NCBI RefSeq assembly: GCF_026898155.1
Contig: NZ_CP114029.1
Location: 2,646,001-2,710,000 of the forward strand
Reading direction: 5' to 3'
DNA: 64,000 nucleotides
Origin: Jiella pelagia
GTDB taxonomy: Bacteria; Pseudomonadota; Alphaproteobacteria; Rhizobiales; Rhizobiaceae
Positions within the stretch are counted from its first letter, which is position 1. Each line of letters opens with the position of its first letter. The position numbers were made by a program, and so were the translations under genes. This document shows positions 27,581 through 36,840 of this stretch, piece by piece. The notes under the pieces were generated by a model. It saw nothing but the letters and a program-made list of their open reading frames with translations. It did no database searches and was not told where the DNA came from.

Positions 27581-28309
27581 TCAGGCGGCGTTCAATGGGA
27601 TGACAGCCGCGTGCACCGCCTTGGCGATCTCGACGGCGTTCGGCGTGTCGGAATGAATGCAGATGGTTTCGGCGCGGATGCTCAGTTCCCGGCCGTTGAT
27701 CGACTTGACCCGCCCGTCGCGGACGGCCTCGACGGCCCGGTTCGCCGCATGGTCCGGATCGACGGCCGCATGTTCGCGCGTGATGATCAGGGAGCCGTCG
27801 TCGTCATAGTCGAGATCGGCGAAGAACTCGGTGACGAAGTCCAGCTTGCGGCGCTTGTAGACGGTCTCATGCAGGGTTCCCGCCAGCCCCATCACCGGCA
27901 CGCGGTAGACCTCCGCGGCATCGGCGACCGCCTCGGCGATGGGCTCCTGACGCGCCGCCATGCCATAGAGCGCGCCATGGGGCTTCAGGTGGGAGAGCGG
28001 AAGGCCGGCCTGATCGAGAAAGGCCTTCAAGGCGCCGATCTGATACAGGATGATATTGGCCATTTCCTCGCGATCGATCTTCATCTCGCGCCGGCCAAAG
28101 CCGGGGAGATCAGGCAGCGAGACATGAGCCCCCACCTTTGTGCCATGCCGGCGCGCCAGTTCGACCGTGCGCCGCATATGATTGGGATCCGAGCCGTGGA
28201 ACCCGCAAGCCACGTTGGCTTGCGTGACGTAAGGCATGATGCCTTCGTCATCGCCCATCCTGTAGAGACCGAAACTCTCTCCCATGTCACAATTGATGTC
28301 GACTGCCAC
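27581..28309 (-). CDS. pxpA: 5-oxoprolinase subunit A (LamB/YcsF family)
   Basis: About 242 residues. The family signature is at the very start (VDINCDMGESFG), with ANVACGFHGSDPNHMRRTV and KPHGALYG further on; these hold the metal-binding and catalytic residues. GTG 28309 gives the usual N-terminus; ATG 28363 would add 18 residues without family support. It is the first gene of the pxp operon and faces the LysR gene across a spacer with inverted repeats. Confidence 0.92.
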   Translation of the reverse strand: MAVDINCDMGESFGLYRMGDDEGIMPYVTQANVACGFHGSDPNHMRRTVELARRHGTKVGAHVSLPDLPGFGRREMKIDREEMANIILYQIGALKAFLDQAGLPLSHLKPHGALYGMAARQEPIAEAVADAAEVYRVPVMGLAGTLHETVYKRRKLDFVTEFFADLDYDDDGSLIITREHAAVDPDHAANRAVEAVRDGRVKSINGRELSIRAETICIHSDTPNAVEIAKAVHAAVIPLNAA

Positions 28310-28406
28310 TGGCGCGCTTCCCCGATCCTGATCGTGACGCTGCGAAGCGAACCCGGACGGCATCCGGCATCACCACGCGGTCGCGACGATGAAAGAACGT
28401 GCAGCT

Positions 28407-28428
28407 GATATTGTAAAATACCAATATC
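28407..28428. promoter_or_regulatory. LysR-type operator candidate
   Basis: Perfect inverted repeat GATATTG-N8-CAATATC, with an additional GATATTG half-site at 28452-28458. It lies in the divergent spacer between pxpA and the LysR gene and fits the T-N11-A form of LysR boxes. The rest of the 28310-28646 spacer holds no gene; 28405-28475 is AT-rich and should include the promoters. Confidence 0.6.
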
Positions 28429-28646
28429 AGGGATACAAATTCCAAATTATCGATATTGCATGAGTAAAATCAAGGCGCGCCTATTTTTGCGCCGGGCCGT
28501 CAAGCGGGAGGCCGCCTCTTGCGAAGTGACTGTTTGCAATTTGGTTCTTCGGGGTTCCTGCCGAGACGCGACCCCGTGGACGAGAGCCGGCTGGCTCGCA
28601 AATTCCCAAGGCGTCATTCGTACTTTCAAGGCATGATATCTGAAAA

Positions 28647-29561
28647 ATGAATGACCCCTCGATCCGTCAGATCCGATACTTCATCGCGGTCGCCAACAGC
28701 CGCCAGATATCGCGTGCTGCGATGGAACTGAACGTGTCCCAGTCGGCCATCACGACGGCGGTCAAGCAGCTGGAAGAGATCGTCGGCGTCGCCCTGTTCC
28801 AGCGCTCTTCGACGGGCGTCAAATTGACCTACGAGGGAAATATCTTCCTCGATCATGCCCAGCGCATCGCCGCCGCCGTGGACGAGGCGGTTCGCTCTCC
28901 CAGGATGCAACGCGACGAAGTGACGGGGACGTTGCGTCTCGCCATGACCTATACGGTCGCCGGCTATTTTCTCCCGCCCCATATCGAGCGCTTCAGCAGC
29001 GCCTTTCCCAATGTCGAACTGCAACTCACCGAAGCCTCCCGCGCCGTCATCGAGACCGGCCTCGTCGCCGGCACGTTCGATCTGGCCGTGTTGCTGACGT
29101 CGAATATTCTCGATCAGGAGGGATTGAGCTATGAAACGTTGATCCGGTCCCGCCGGCGGCTTTGGTTATCGGCGCGGCATCCGCTTCTCGACTTCCCGTC
29201 GGTCAGCCTCTCTGACGTGGCGCAAGAGCCCTACATCATGCTCACGGTCGACGAGGCTTCCAACAGTGCCCAGCGCTACTGGAACCAGACGAGCTATCGG
29301 CCGAAGACGATCCTGCGCACATCCTCGGTCGAGGCGGTTCGCTCGATGGTGGCCAACCGAATGGGCGTCACCATCCTCTCCGACATGGTCTACAGGCCAT
29401 GGTCCCTCGACGCCCGGCGGGTGGAGGTGATAGCGCTGGCCGATCCGATACCGACCATGGATGTCGGCCTGGCATGGGCCGCCGATCGCGAGCAGACGCG
29501 CGCGGTCAAATCCTTCAGGGAATTCATGCATATGGGCGAGCAACAAATTCGGGAGCGCTGA
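28647..29561 (+). CDS. LysR-family transcriptional regulator
   Basis: A 304-residue LysR regulator. The N-terminal winged helix has AVANSRQISRAAMELNVSQS and TTAVKQLEEIVGVALFQRS. The effector domain begins at about residue 95 (GTLRLAMTYTVAGYFLPPH). It is divergent from the pxp operon with a GATATTG-N8-CAATATC site between them, so it most likely controls pxpA-BCCP-BC-pxpB-pxpC in response to 5-oxoproline or a related compound; the effector is an inference. Confidence 0.9.
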   Translation: MNDPSIRQIRYFIAVANSRQISRAAMELNVSQSAITTAVKQLEEIVGVALFQRSSTGVKLTYEGNIFLDHAQRIAAAVDEAVRSPRMQRDEVTGTLRLAMTYTVAGYFLPPHIERFSSAFPNVELQLTEASRAVIETGLVAGTFDLAVLLTSNILDQEGLSYETLIRSRRRLWLSARHPLLDFPSVSLSDVAQEPYIMLTVDEASNSAQRYWNQTSYRPKTILRTSSVEAVRSMVANRMGVTILSDMVYRPWSLDARRVEVIALADPIPTMDVGLAWAADREQTRAVKSFREFMHMGEQQIRER

Positions 29562-29733
29562 CACACCGACCAGACGCTCGGTAACGGCATCAACTGAAAA
29601 CCGGAATCGCTCCGGGAAGGTTGAAACGCGAACGGCCCGGCCGGATTGACGGACGAAGCCTCAGCGAGAGCGCTTGAGGCTGACAGCCATGGAAACAGCC
29701 ATGGAAGATGTCCGAACTTTGGGCTGAAGCCGG
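29562..29733. other. Spacer with hairpin and short direct repeat
   Basis: A hairpin-forming segment (AGCCTCA...TGAGGCT, about 29659-29683) follows the LysR gene and may end its transcript. A direct repeat of CAGCCATGGAA follows at about 29683-29706. Confidence 0.4.
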
Positions 29734-31370
29734 GTGGTGCTGGAAACATCCCGACCTGGCGACCACGGACCGTACTACGAGTGCGATCCGAGGCTTTTCG
29801 ATCTTTGGCGCGGCGAATTCGTCGTGTCCATCAATTCACAGGCGTCGGAGCGGCGCGAGAGATGCAAAGCGTCCTCGAGCCCGCACATCCGACAAAGGGC
29901 AGGCGTTGCGTTTGCCATCCGGCTTGACCGAGAGAGGCTCGACACTGACCGCTTCAGCCCGATCCGCAGTTCCGCAGTTCCTTCCGCGTCTCCACCAGAT
30001 CGCGGCAAGGGACGCGATCTTGGCGGCGCGGCGGAGCGGACGGCCCGGCTTTCTTCTGGGCGACCTGACCGGTCTTGGAAAGACCCTCTCGGCGTGGAGC
30101 GCCATCAGTGCGATGCCGGACGAAGAGGTGCTGATCGTCTGCCCGAAGGGTGCGATCCCCCAGTGGCGGCGCACGATCGCGGGGTCACCTTCGACCGGCA
30201 AGCACGTCACGATCGTCAATTTCGAGCGGACGAAATCGCTGATGGCGCCGCCGGCCGCCAGCAACAGGCGCTCGACACGGGCGAAGAACAACGAACTGGC
30301 CAAGCTCGGAACGCTGAAGCGGCACTGGCCGCTGGTCGTCATCGACGAGAGCCATCGCATTCGCAATCCGTCGTCGCAGCAGGGACAGGTCTGCCGTCAT
30401 CTCGCGGCCGCTGCCGACTTCACGATCTACATGAGCGCCACGGCCGGGCAGTCGCCCCACGAGCTGTCCTATCTCGGCCGGCTTCTCGCCGTTGCGACGG
30501 GCGCCTCGTCCAGCGACATGGACGCGTTCCGCGCCCTGATGAAGCGGCTGAAGATTGGCCGGCCGAAGGGGCGCTGGAAGAACTGGAGCTGGGAGCCGAA
30601 CGACGACGACCGGCAGATCATGTCGCAGCTGCTCTACAAGGGTGCGGATGCGATTGGCATGCGGCGCCGGCCGGAAGACATCGCCGGCTGGCCAGAGGTG
30701 CAGCGGGAGCTGGCTCCGACGGCGCTCGATGCCGCGGCGGAGCGTCTCTACGAGGCGACCTGGCGCGAATTTCGGCGCGAACTGGGACTTGCGGGTGGAT
30801 CGACCCGGCGCCCGACGGGCTGGGCGGCCGACCTGCGCTTTCGCCAGAAGGCCAGCCTGATCCGCGTGAAGGGAACGAGCGACTTCGTGGGCGACCTTCT
30901 GGGCAATGGCCAGCAGGTGGCGGTCTCGGTCGCCTTCCTCGAGACCAGCGCGATGCTCGCCGAGGCCTTGCGCGGCCAGGGCTGGAGCGTCGGGCAGATC
31001 AATGGCGGACAGGCCGGCGAGGCCAGCGAAAGAACCCGCGTCGCCTTCCAGTCGGGGGAGGCTCGACGTCGTCGTCTTCACCGTGACGGAGTCGATCTCG
31101 CTCCACCAAGGCGAGATGCCCGGCGGTGAGCGGAGGCGATCGCTCGTCGTTCACGACATGCGCCACAGCGCCATCCAGCTTCAGCAGATCGAAGGGCGCT
31201 GCCATCGCGACGGCCAGCGCGCGGTGATCTACTACACCTTCGCGGAGGGGACGGTGGAAGAGAAGATCGCGAGCGTCGTCACGGCGCGCATGGCTTCGAT
31301 GGACGGCATGGCGGGAGACGACACGGCGCTCATCGAGGATATCGCCCAACAACTTCAACCTGTCGCCTGA
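29734..31370 (+). CDS. Orphan SNF2/DEAD-type ATPase (frame broken at 29934 and 31058)
   Basis: A 544-residue superfamily 2 ATPase after correcting GAGGCTC at 29934-29940 and 31058-31064. The unusual N-terminal 70 residues (YYECDPRLFDLWRGEF) join the helicase core through LDRESSTLTASARS. Walker A is GDLTGLGKTLSAW in place of the common DEMGLGKT, the Walker B box is VVIDESHRI, motif III MSATAGQ, and motif VI lies in IEGRCHRDGQRAVIYYTF. GTG 29734 is the first start after an in-frame stop at 29725. No nuclease or methylase partner is encoded nearby; it resembles phage or mobile-element ATPases. Role unknown. Confidence 0.78.
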
Positions 31371-31676
31371 TCAAGAGGCATTGCAAATGACTCTTGGTTC
31401 CTGATCTTGGCTTTCGTCAGGCCATTGGCTTGGTGTCGAAAGTCGGGATGTGTTCAACGAGCGGACGCGTGAGCGTCTTCGCTGGTTGGCACAGGGTCTC
31501 CGCTCGCATCCACGTCGTCAACGTTCGAGGTTTGCGCCAGTGAGCACATGCGGTTCTCGCAGTGCAATTCTGCTTGATGGTCGGTGCTGCGGATTGATGT
31601 CGCGGCGCGTAGCGCTTAGATCGGTCAAATCTGCCGGTGTTACCGGCCCACTTAGAACATGATCGGTTAGACTAGC
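31371..31676. other. Spacer without supported gene
   Basis: No coding sequence, RNA gene or strong terminator is recognisable in these 306 bases. Base composition is less GC-rich than its surroundings, so the promoter of the DUF6481 gene probably lies here. Confidence 0.4.
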
Positions 31677-32015
31677 TTGAAGAATGAGGATGCAGATTTC
31701 GTCGAGCGTCGCACGGCTGCAAAGGATGCCAAAGCCGCGCTCCTGGAAAAGATGAAAGCCATGCGGGCGGATCCGGCCAGCGCAGCGCGCCGTGCTGAAC
31801 GTGCCACCATTGTCGCAGCCCGAGAGGAACGGGAGGCTGCAAAGCGTGAGGAGGCTGAGAGGATTGCTCGCGAGAATGCAGAGCGAGAGGCAGCCGAGAA
31901 GGCGGCGAAGAACGCCGAGGACAACAAGCTTGTCAACCGCATGGTTGAAGATGAAGCAGCCCGCAAGGCTGCCCGGGACGAGCGGTATTCCGCACGCAAA
32001 GCCCGTAAGGGATAG
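31677..32015 (+). CDS. DUF6481-family protein
   Basis: A 112-residue, highly charged, almost entirely helical protein. It starts with FVERRTAAKDAKAALLEKM and continues as a long Ala/Glu/Arg coiled coil (EAERIARENAEREAAEKAA), ending in a basic tail (YSARKARKG). This is the pattern of the small DUF6481 family of alphaproteobacteria, whose function is unknown. TTG 31677 is the only in-frame start near the conserved beginning. Its composition differs from neighbours only in its charge bias. Confidence 0.75.
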   Translation: MKNEDADFVERRTAAKDAKAALLEKMKAMRADPASAARRAERATIVAAREEREAAKREEAERIARENAEREAAEKAAKNAEDNKLVNRMVEDEAARKAARDERYSARKARKG

Positions 32016-32047
32016 GGCCGGGCATTCGATCCGAGAGATTGCAGCAA

Positions 32048-32084
32048 CGGCCTTGCCTGGCTGTGCAATAGCCAGGCAAGGCCG
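32048..32084. terminator. Strong hairpin between convergent genes
   Basis: Perfect 15-bp arms CGGCCTTGCCTGGCT and AGCCAGGCAAGGCCG with a seven-base loop. It lies 32 bases after the DUF6481 stop and about 100 bases after the paoC stop on the other strand, so it can act as a bidirectional terminator. No T-tract follows. Confidence 0.7.
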
Positions 32085-32187
32085 TGCGAGCTTTGCGACC
32101 GTCGACGATGTGATGGTCGAGACAGCATGATGGCGTTGCGTTGCGCCGTGATGACGCCACGCAACGTTTGCCGGTGGTGACAAGCAC

Positions 32188-34448
32188 CTACGTCCGGACG
32201 AGATCGTCGATGCGGATCGGCAGTTTGCGCAGGCGGATCCCCGTCGCGTGATGGACGGCGTTGGCGATCGACGCGGCGGTGCCGACGATGCCGATCTCGC
32301 CGATGCCCTTGACCCCTGCGGGGTTCACCTTTTCGTCCACCTCGGGAACGATGATCGCCTCCATGTTGGGAATGTCGGCATTCACCGGAACGAGATATTC
32401 CGAGATGTTGTCGTTCATGTAGGCGCCGGTGCGCGGATCGACCTCGGCCACCTCGTGTAGCGCGTGGCCGACGCCCCAGACCATGCCGCCGAGATACTGG
32501 CTCTTGGCCGTCTTGGCGTTCATGATCCGCCCGGCAGCGAACGCGCCGACCATCCGCGGCACGCGGATCTCACGGGTGTACTTGTTGATCCGCACTTCCG
32601 AGTAGATCGCCCCGAAGGCAAAGGCCGTGTAGTCCTCCTCCGGCCCACCGACGATCTTCACCGTGCCGTTGTAGAGTGTCTTCGTCGAGTCCTTCTTGGC
32701 GCCGGGCGGGGTCCATTCGGCGTATTCCTCAATACCCGCCTGGCCGAACCGCTCGAAGGCAGCCGCAAGGTCCGCATCTTCGCCCTTTTGAAGGCCGAGC
32801 CGCTGGCGAATGCGCGCGCAGGCGATCATGATCGCCGAGACGTTGGAGGCGGTCGAGATCGAACCGCCGGCGATCGTGCCGGGCGGCAGCCGCGAATCCC
32901 CGAGCCTCGACCCGGACCTTTTCGACGGGAATGCCGAGTTCGTCGGCGACGGCCTGCGTCAGGACCGTGTAGGCGCCGGTGCCGACGTCGTGGCTCGCCA
33001 CCTGCAGCCGCGCCTCGCCCGTGATGTCGAGATGCAGCCGCACGGTGCAGGGCGACATCTGCGTCGGATAGGTGGAGGTCGCCACGCCCCAGCCGATCAG
33101 CCACTCGCCCTCGTTCATCGAGCCGATCTCGGGCTTGTAGTTCGACCAGCCGAACGCCTCCGCGCCCTGGCGAAAACATTCCTTCAGCGATCGCGACGTG
33201 TAGGGGACCCCGTCGACCGGATCGACCATGGTGTCGTTCTTGATGCGCAGTTCGACCGGGTCCATCGCGAGTTCCCGGGCGATCTCGTCGACGGCCGATT
33301 CCAGCCCGAAGAAATACGGGGTTTCGGCAGGCGCGCGCATGAAGCCCGGCGTCTGGCGGTCGGCATGGACGGTGGTGAGCCCGGTGCGGATCGCATCCGC
33401 CTGATACATGCGCACCGCCGCGTCCTGGCCGTTGACGAAATAGTTGTCGGCCCTCGACGTCAGCTCGTCGCCGGTGTGTTCGAGCGCCTGGAAGGTGCCG
33501 TCCTCAGCCGCGCCGAGGCGGACAGTCTGGCGCGTCTCGGCGCGGAAGGAAGCGGTGGTGAAGCCCTGCTCGCGGGTGACGTAGAGCTTGACCGGACGGC
33601 CGAGATCGCGCGACGCGGCGGCGATCAGCGACACCCAGGTGAACAGCGAGCCCTTGCCGCCGAAGCCGCCGCCGACGAAGGGGCAGACGACGTCGATATT
33701 GGCCTCGTCGATGCCGAGTTCTTCGGCCAGCCCGATCTGGAAGCCCTTCACCCACTGGCTGGGGACATAGACCGTCAGCCTGTCGCCCACCCACTGTGCC
33801 GTGGTGGCGAAGAGCCTCCATGGCGTTGTGGACGTTCGGCGCCGTCTCGTAATCGGAATCGATCTTGACCGGTGCCGCCTCGAAGACGCTGTCGAAGTCG
33901 CCCTTGGTCACCGCCTTGTCGGGCATCGGCTGGCGCTCGACGCCGCTCGCTCCAAAAACGGCGGCCGGATCCTCGGCTGCGTAGTCGAATGTCAGCTCCG
34001 CTGCGGCCTCGCGCGCGGCGAGGATCGTCTCGGCGACGACGAGGCCGACGGTTTCGCCGTAGAAGCGCACGTCCGGCTCGGCGAAGGGCTCCCAGGACTG
34101 CTGGGCCTGTCCGCCGGCGGCAAAGAACTTCGCCGAACCCTCATCGAGCTTGTTGGCGTGGCTGTAGATGGCGCGAACGCCCTTCACCTGGCGCGCCGCC
34201 TGATCGTTCACCGCGGTGATGCGGCCCTTGCCGACCGTCGAGATGACGAGATGGGCGTAGAGCGGGTTCGGCACCGCGAAGTCCGCCGCATAGCGGGCCT
34301 GACCGGTGACCTTGAGCGGTCCGTCGACACGGCTGATCGCAGCGCCGACATTGGGGTTCTTCGCCGCCCGTTCGGCGCTCTCGACCTTGTCCTGTGTCGT
34401 CACGTCCTGGGTCGGCGTCTGGTCGATGGTGATGTTCTCGTCGGCCAT
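32188..34448 (-). CDS. paoC: Aldehyde oxidoreductase molybdenum subunit (frame broken at 32902 and 33812)
   Basis: A 752-residue molybdopterin-binding subunit of the xanthine oxidase family after correcting two GAGCCTC sites. The corrections restore NAMELFATTAQWVGDRL and VRVELGDSRLPPGTIAGGS. Cofactor-binding features include VCPFVGGGFGGKGSLF and TPGFMRAPAETP; the active-site Glu lies in GVKGIGEIGIVG near the end. It overlaps paoB by one base (TGATG). With paoB and paoA it forms a periplasmic heterotrimer that oxidises aldehydes to acids. No paoD-like chaperone gene is seen here. Confidence 0.9.
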
Positions 34449-35491
34449 CAGTTGGCTCCTCCCGATTGACCGGTCATGCCGGCCGCGCCGGCAACGTCCA
34501 TTTTCGCGGCGTCGAGGATCGCCTTGGCGACGACCTGCCGGCCGAGCGGGATCTTGAAGGCGTTGTGCTCGTAGCCTTGGGCGCCGTCGAAGGCGATGCG
34601 GCCTGTCTCGAGCGCCGTCTCCTCGCTGACCGTCTTGCCTTTCAGGAATTCCTCGGCCTCGCGCGCCCGCCACGGCACGGTGGCGACCCCGCCGAGGCCG
34701 AGCCTCGCCTCGCGGATCGTGTCGCCATCGAGATCGAGGGCGACGGCGGCGGAGGCCAAAGCGAATGCGTAGGATTCGCGGTCGCGCGCCTTGACGTAGA
34801 GCGAGCGACGCGCCCAGTCCGGCAGCTTGAAGCGATAGCCGGTGATGAGTTCGTCGTCGCCCAAAATGGTCTCCTTGGCCGGGTTGTCGCCCGGCAGGAC
34901 GTGGAGATCGGAAAAGGGGATCTGGCGCGGGCCGTCAGCGGCCGTGCGCGTCTCGACCACCGGGTCGAAGAGGATCAGCGCGTTGGCGAAGTCACCGGCA
35001 TAGGTGGCGATGCAGTTCTCCGACGTGCCGAGCACGGCGAGCAGCCGGTTGATGCCGCCGATCGCCGCGCAGCCAGACCCCGGATCACGCTTGTTGCACG
35101 GGCTGACATTGTCGCGGAAATAGGGGCAGCGGGTGCGCTGGAGCACGTTGCCGCCGAGCGTTGCGATGTTGCGCAGCTGCGGGCTCGCCGCCTTCCACAG
35201 CGCGTCGGACAAAGCCGGCGCGCGTTCCAGGAAGAGCGGATGTTCCGACGCTTCGGCCATGGTGACCCGCGAGCCGACGCGGATCTCGCCATCGGTTTCC
35301 TCGATCTGGTCGAGCCCCAAACGCTTGACGTCGGTGAGGCTCGGTGGCGTCACGACATGCAGCTTCATCAGGTCGATCAGCGTCGTTCCGCCGGCGAGGA
35401 ACGCCCCGCCCTGACCGGCGACGCCCATCGGCTCGACCACTTCGACCGCCGCATCCACGGAGCCGGGGGCCTGATAGCGAAAGGGTTTCAT
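34448..35491 (-). CDS. paoB: Aldehyde oxidoreductase FAD subunit
   Basis: A 347-residue CO-dehydrogenase-flavoprotein-type subunit. FAD motifs are FLAGGTTLIDLMK and IATLGGNVLQRT. A Cys cluster (RCPYFRD...PCNKRDPGSGCAA) is the extra iron-sulfur-binding insert of PaoB relatives. The C-terminal domain has ARLGLGGVATVPWRA; the GAGCCTC inside it (34700-34706) fits the frame and is native. It overlaps both neighbours by one base. Confidence 0.93.
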   Translation of the reverse strand: MKPFRYQAPGSVDAAVEVVEPMGVAGQGGAFLAGGTTLIDLMKLHVVTPPSLTDVKRLGLDQIEETDGEIRVGSRVTMAEASEHPLFLERAPALSDALWKAASPQLRNIATLGGNVLQRTRCPYFRDNVSPCNKRDPGSGCAAIGGINRLLAVLGTSENCIATYAGDFANALILFDPVVETRTAADGPRQIPFSDLHVLPGDNPAKETILGDDELITGYRFKLPDWARRSLYVKARDRESYAFALASAAVALDLDGDTIREARLGLGGVATVPWRAREAEEFLKGKTVSEETALETGRIAFDGAQGYEHNAFKIPLGRQVVAKAILDAAKMDVAGAAGMTGQSGGAN

Positions 35492-36147
35492 CAGGCGCCT
35501 CCCACGTCGCTGGAATTGGTCGCGTCGCGGGCCTCGATGATCGCCTCGGTGATCCCCTTGTAGGCACCGCAGCGGCAGAGATTGCCGGACATGTATTCGC
35601 GGATCTCCGCCTCGCTCGTCGCATGGCCTTCCTTGACGCAGCCGATGGCCGAGACGATCTGGCCGGGCGTGCAATAGCCGCACTGGAAGCCGTCATGCTC
35701 GAGGAAGGCGGCCTGCATCGGATGGAGTTCCCCAATGCCCGAGGCGAGGCCCTCGATCGTGGTGATCCGCGCGCCGTCGGCCATCGCGGCGAGGAGCAGG
35801 CAGGAGTTCACCCTGGTGCCGTTCATCAGAACGGTGCAGGCACCGCACTGGCCGTGATTGCAGCCGACCTTGGTGCCGGTGAGGTCCAACTCCTCGCGCA
35901 AAAGGTCGAGGACGGTGGTGCGGGCGTCGACGCTGCGCTCGTAGGCCGTGCCGTTGATGACGAGGCTGATATCGACGGTCTCGCCGCCGGCTGCATCCAC
36001 CTTCTGGCCGAGGGCGTCCCTTGTGGCGGCCGCGGCGCTACCGAGCGCCGCGGCGCCGGCTGTCGCTGTTCCCGAAAGAAAGCCGCGCCGCGTGACTTCC
36101 GGTCCTGTCTTCTCGGGTAGGTCACGCTTGTCGGGGGGATTGCTCAT
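35491..36147 (-). CDS. paoA: Aldehyde oxidoreductase 2Fe-2S subunit with Tat signal
   Basis: A 218-residue iron-sulfur subunit. The N-terminus has a Tat signal (TRRGFLSGTATAGAAAL), as in E. coli PaoA, indicating that the assembled complex is exported as a unit. The plant-type 2Fe-2S cluster lies in GCNHGQCGACTVLMNG with the fourth Cys further on, and the second cluster in QCGYCTPGQ and GNLCRCGAY. First gene of the paoABC operon. Confidence 0.94.
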   Translation of the reverse strand: MSNPPDKRDLPEKTGPEVTRRGFLSGTATAGAAALGSAAAATRDALGQKVDAAGGETVDISLVINGTAYERSVDARTTVLDLLREELDLTGTKVGCNHGQCGACTVLMNGTRVNSCLLLAAMADGARITTIEGLASGIGELHPMQAAFLEHDGFQCGYCTPGQIVSAIGCVKEGHATSEAEIREYMSGNLCRCGAYKGITEAIIEARDATNSSDVGGA

Positions 36148-36812
36148 TCATCCGTCCTTGCTGCCGGTTCGCCCGCAATGGACCGTGGCCTTATCGAAGG
36201 TCTGGCCTGCCGGCCGATCGGCAGGCTTTGCGTGGGCCCTTTTGGGATCGCGTCTACAGCTAGGCCCGAAGGGAGGCCCGCAAACATAGAACCGCTCTAA
36301 AAACCCTTGGCCGGGAACGAAACTGCCAAGACGAAGCGCTCAAGATCCTCCGCATCGACAGGCGCTCAAGTCCCTAAATGCCCGCCAAACTACGATTTTT
36401 CTTTCCGGTGTCTGGTCGAGCGTGGAAAGTGTTGCATGGGCCTCTCATGTCGGCAGTAGCGCTTTCGTGAATATACTTGGCGGCCGCGAATGACAGGCCG
36501 GCGCTCATTCGCGATGAACTGAGCGATCTACGATTTGAGCGCTGGTGGTCGCTCTTCGCGCAGGGACACTTGGGCGCGCAGCTGAACCTTGGCGATGCGG
36601 GCCGCTTGCTCGACACGCGCCCTCGGCTTCGCGTGCCGAAGCTCCGGCAAGGGCACGACGCCCGATCTCTTCGAGGAGATCAGACCGCGGTCAGCGGCTT
36701 GCCCTCCTCCTGCGACTGGTCCTACCATGGAGAGCGCAGGCGTTGCGGGTTGTCACACGAACGTATCAAACCGCCGCTATCGAGCGCGTCGAAACAGCTT
36801 CCGCATTGTTTG
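36148..36812. other. Divergent spacer between paoABC and the ABC importer operon
   Basis: About 665 bases without a supported gene. Several short frames exist on both strands but none has family motifs. It must contain the paoA promoter on the minus strand and the importer promoter on the plus strand. Confidence 0.5.
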
Positions 36813-36828
36813 TTGCACAGCTGTGCAA
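36813..36828. promoter_or_regulatory. LacI-type operator palindrome
   Basis: TTGCACAGCTGTGCAA is a perfect 16-base palindrome with the central dinucleotide GC, the form LacI-family regulators bind. It ends 12 bases before the ABC ATPase start, where a bound repressor would block transcription. A LacI-family gene lies in the same operon (40975-41994). Confidence 0.65.
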
Positions 36829-36840
36829 GAGGTCCTGCGA

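Noticed and set aside
36374..36840. Several short frames in the paoA/importer spacer
   Set aside because: None shows a domain, signal or coding bias clearly above chance.
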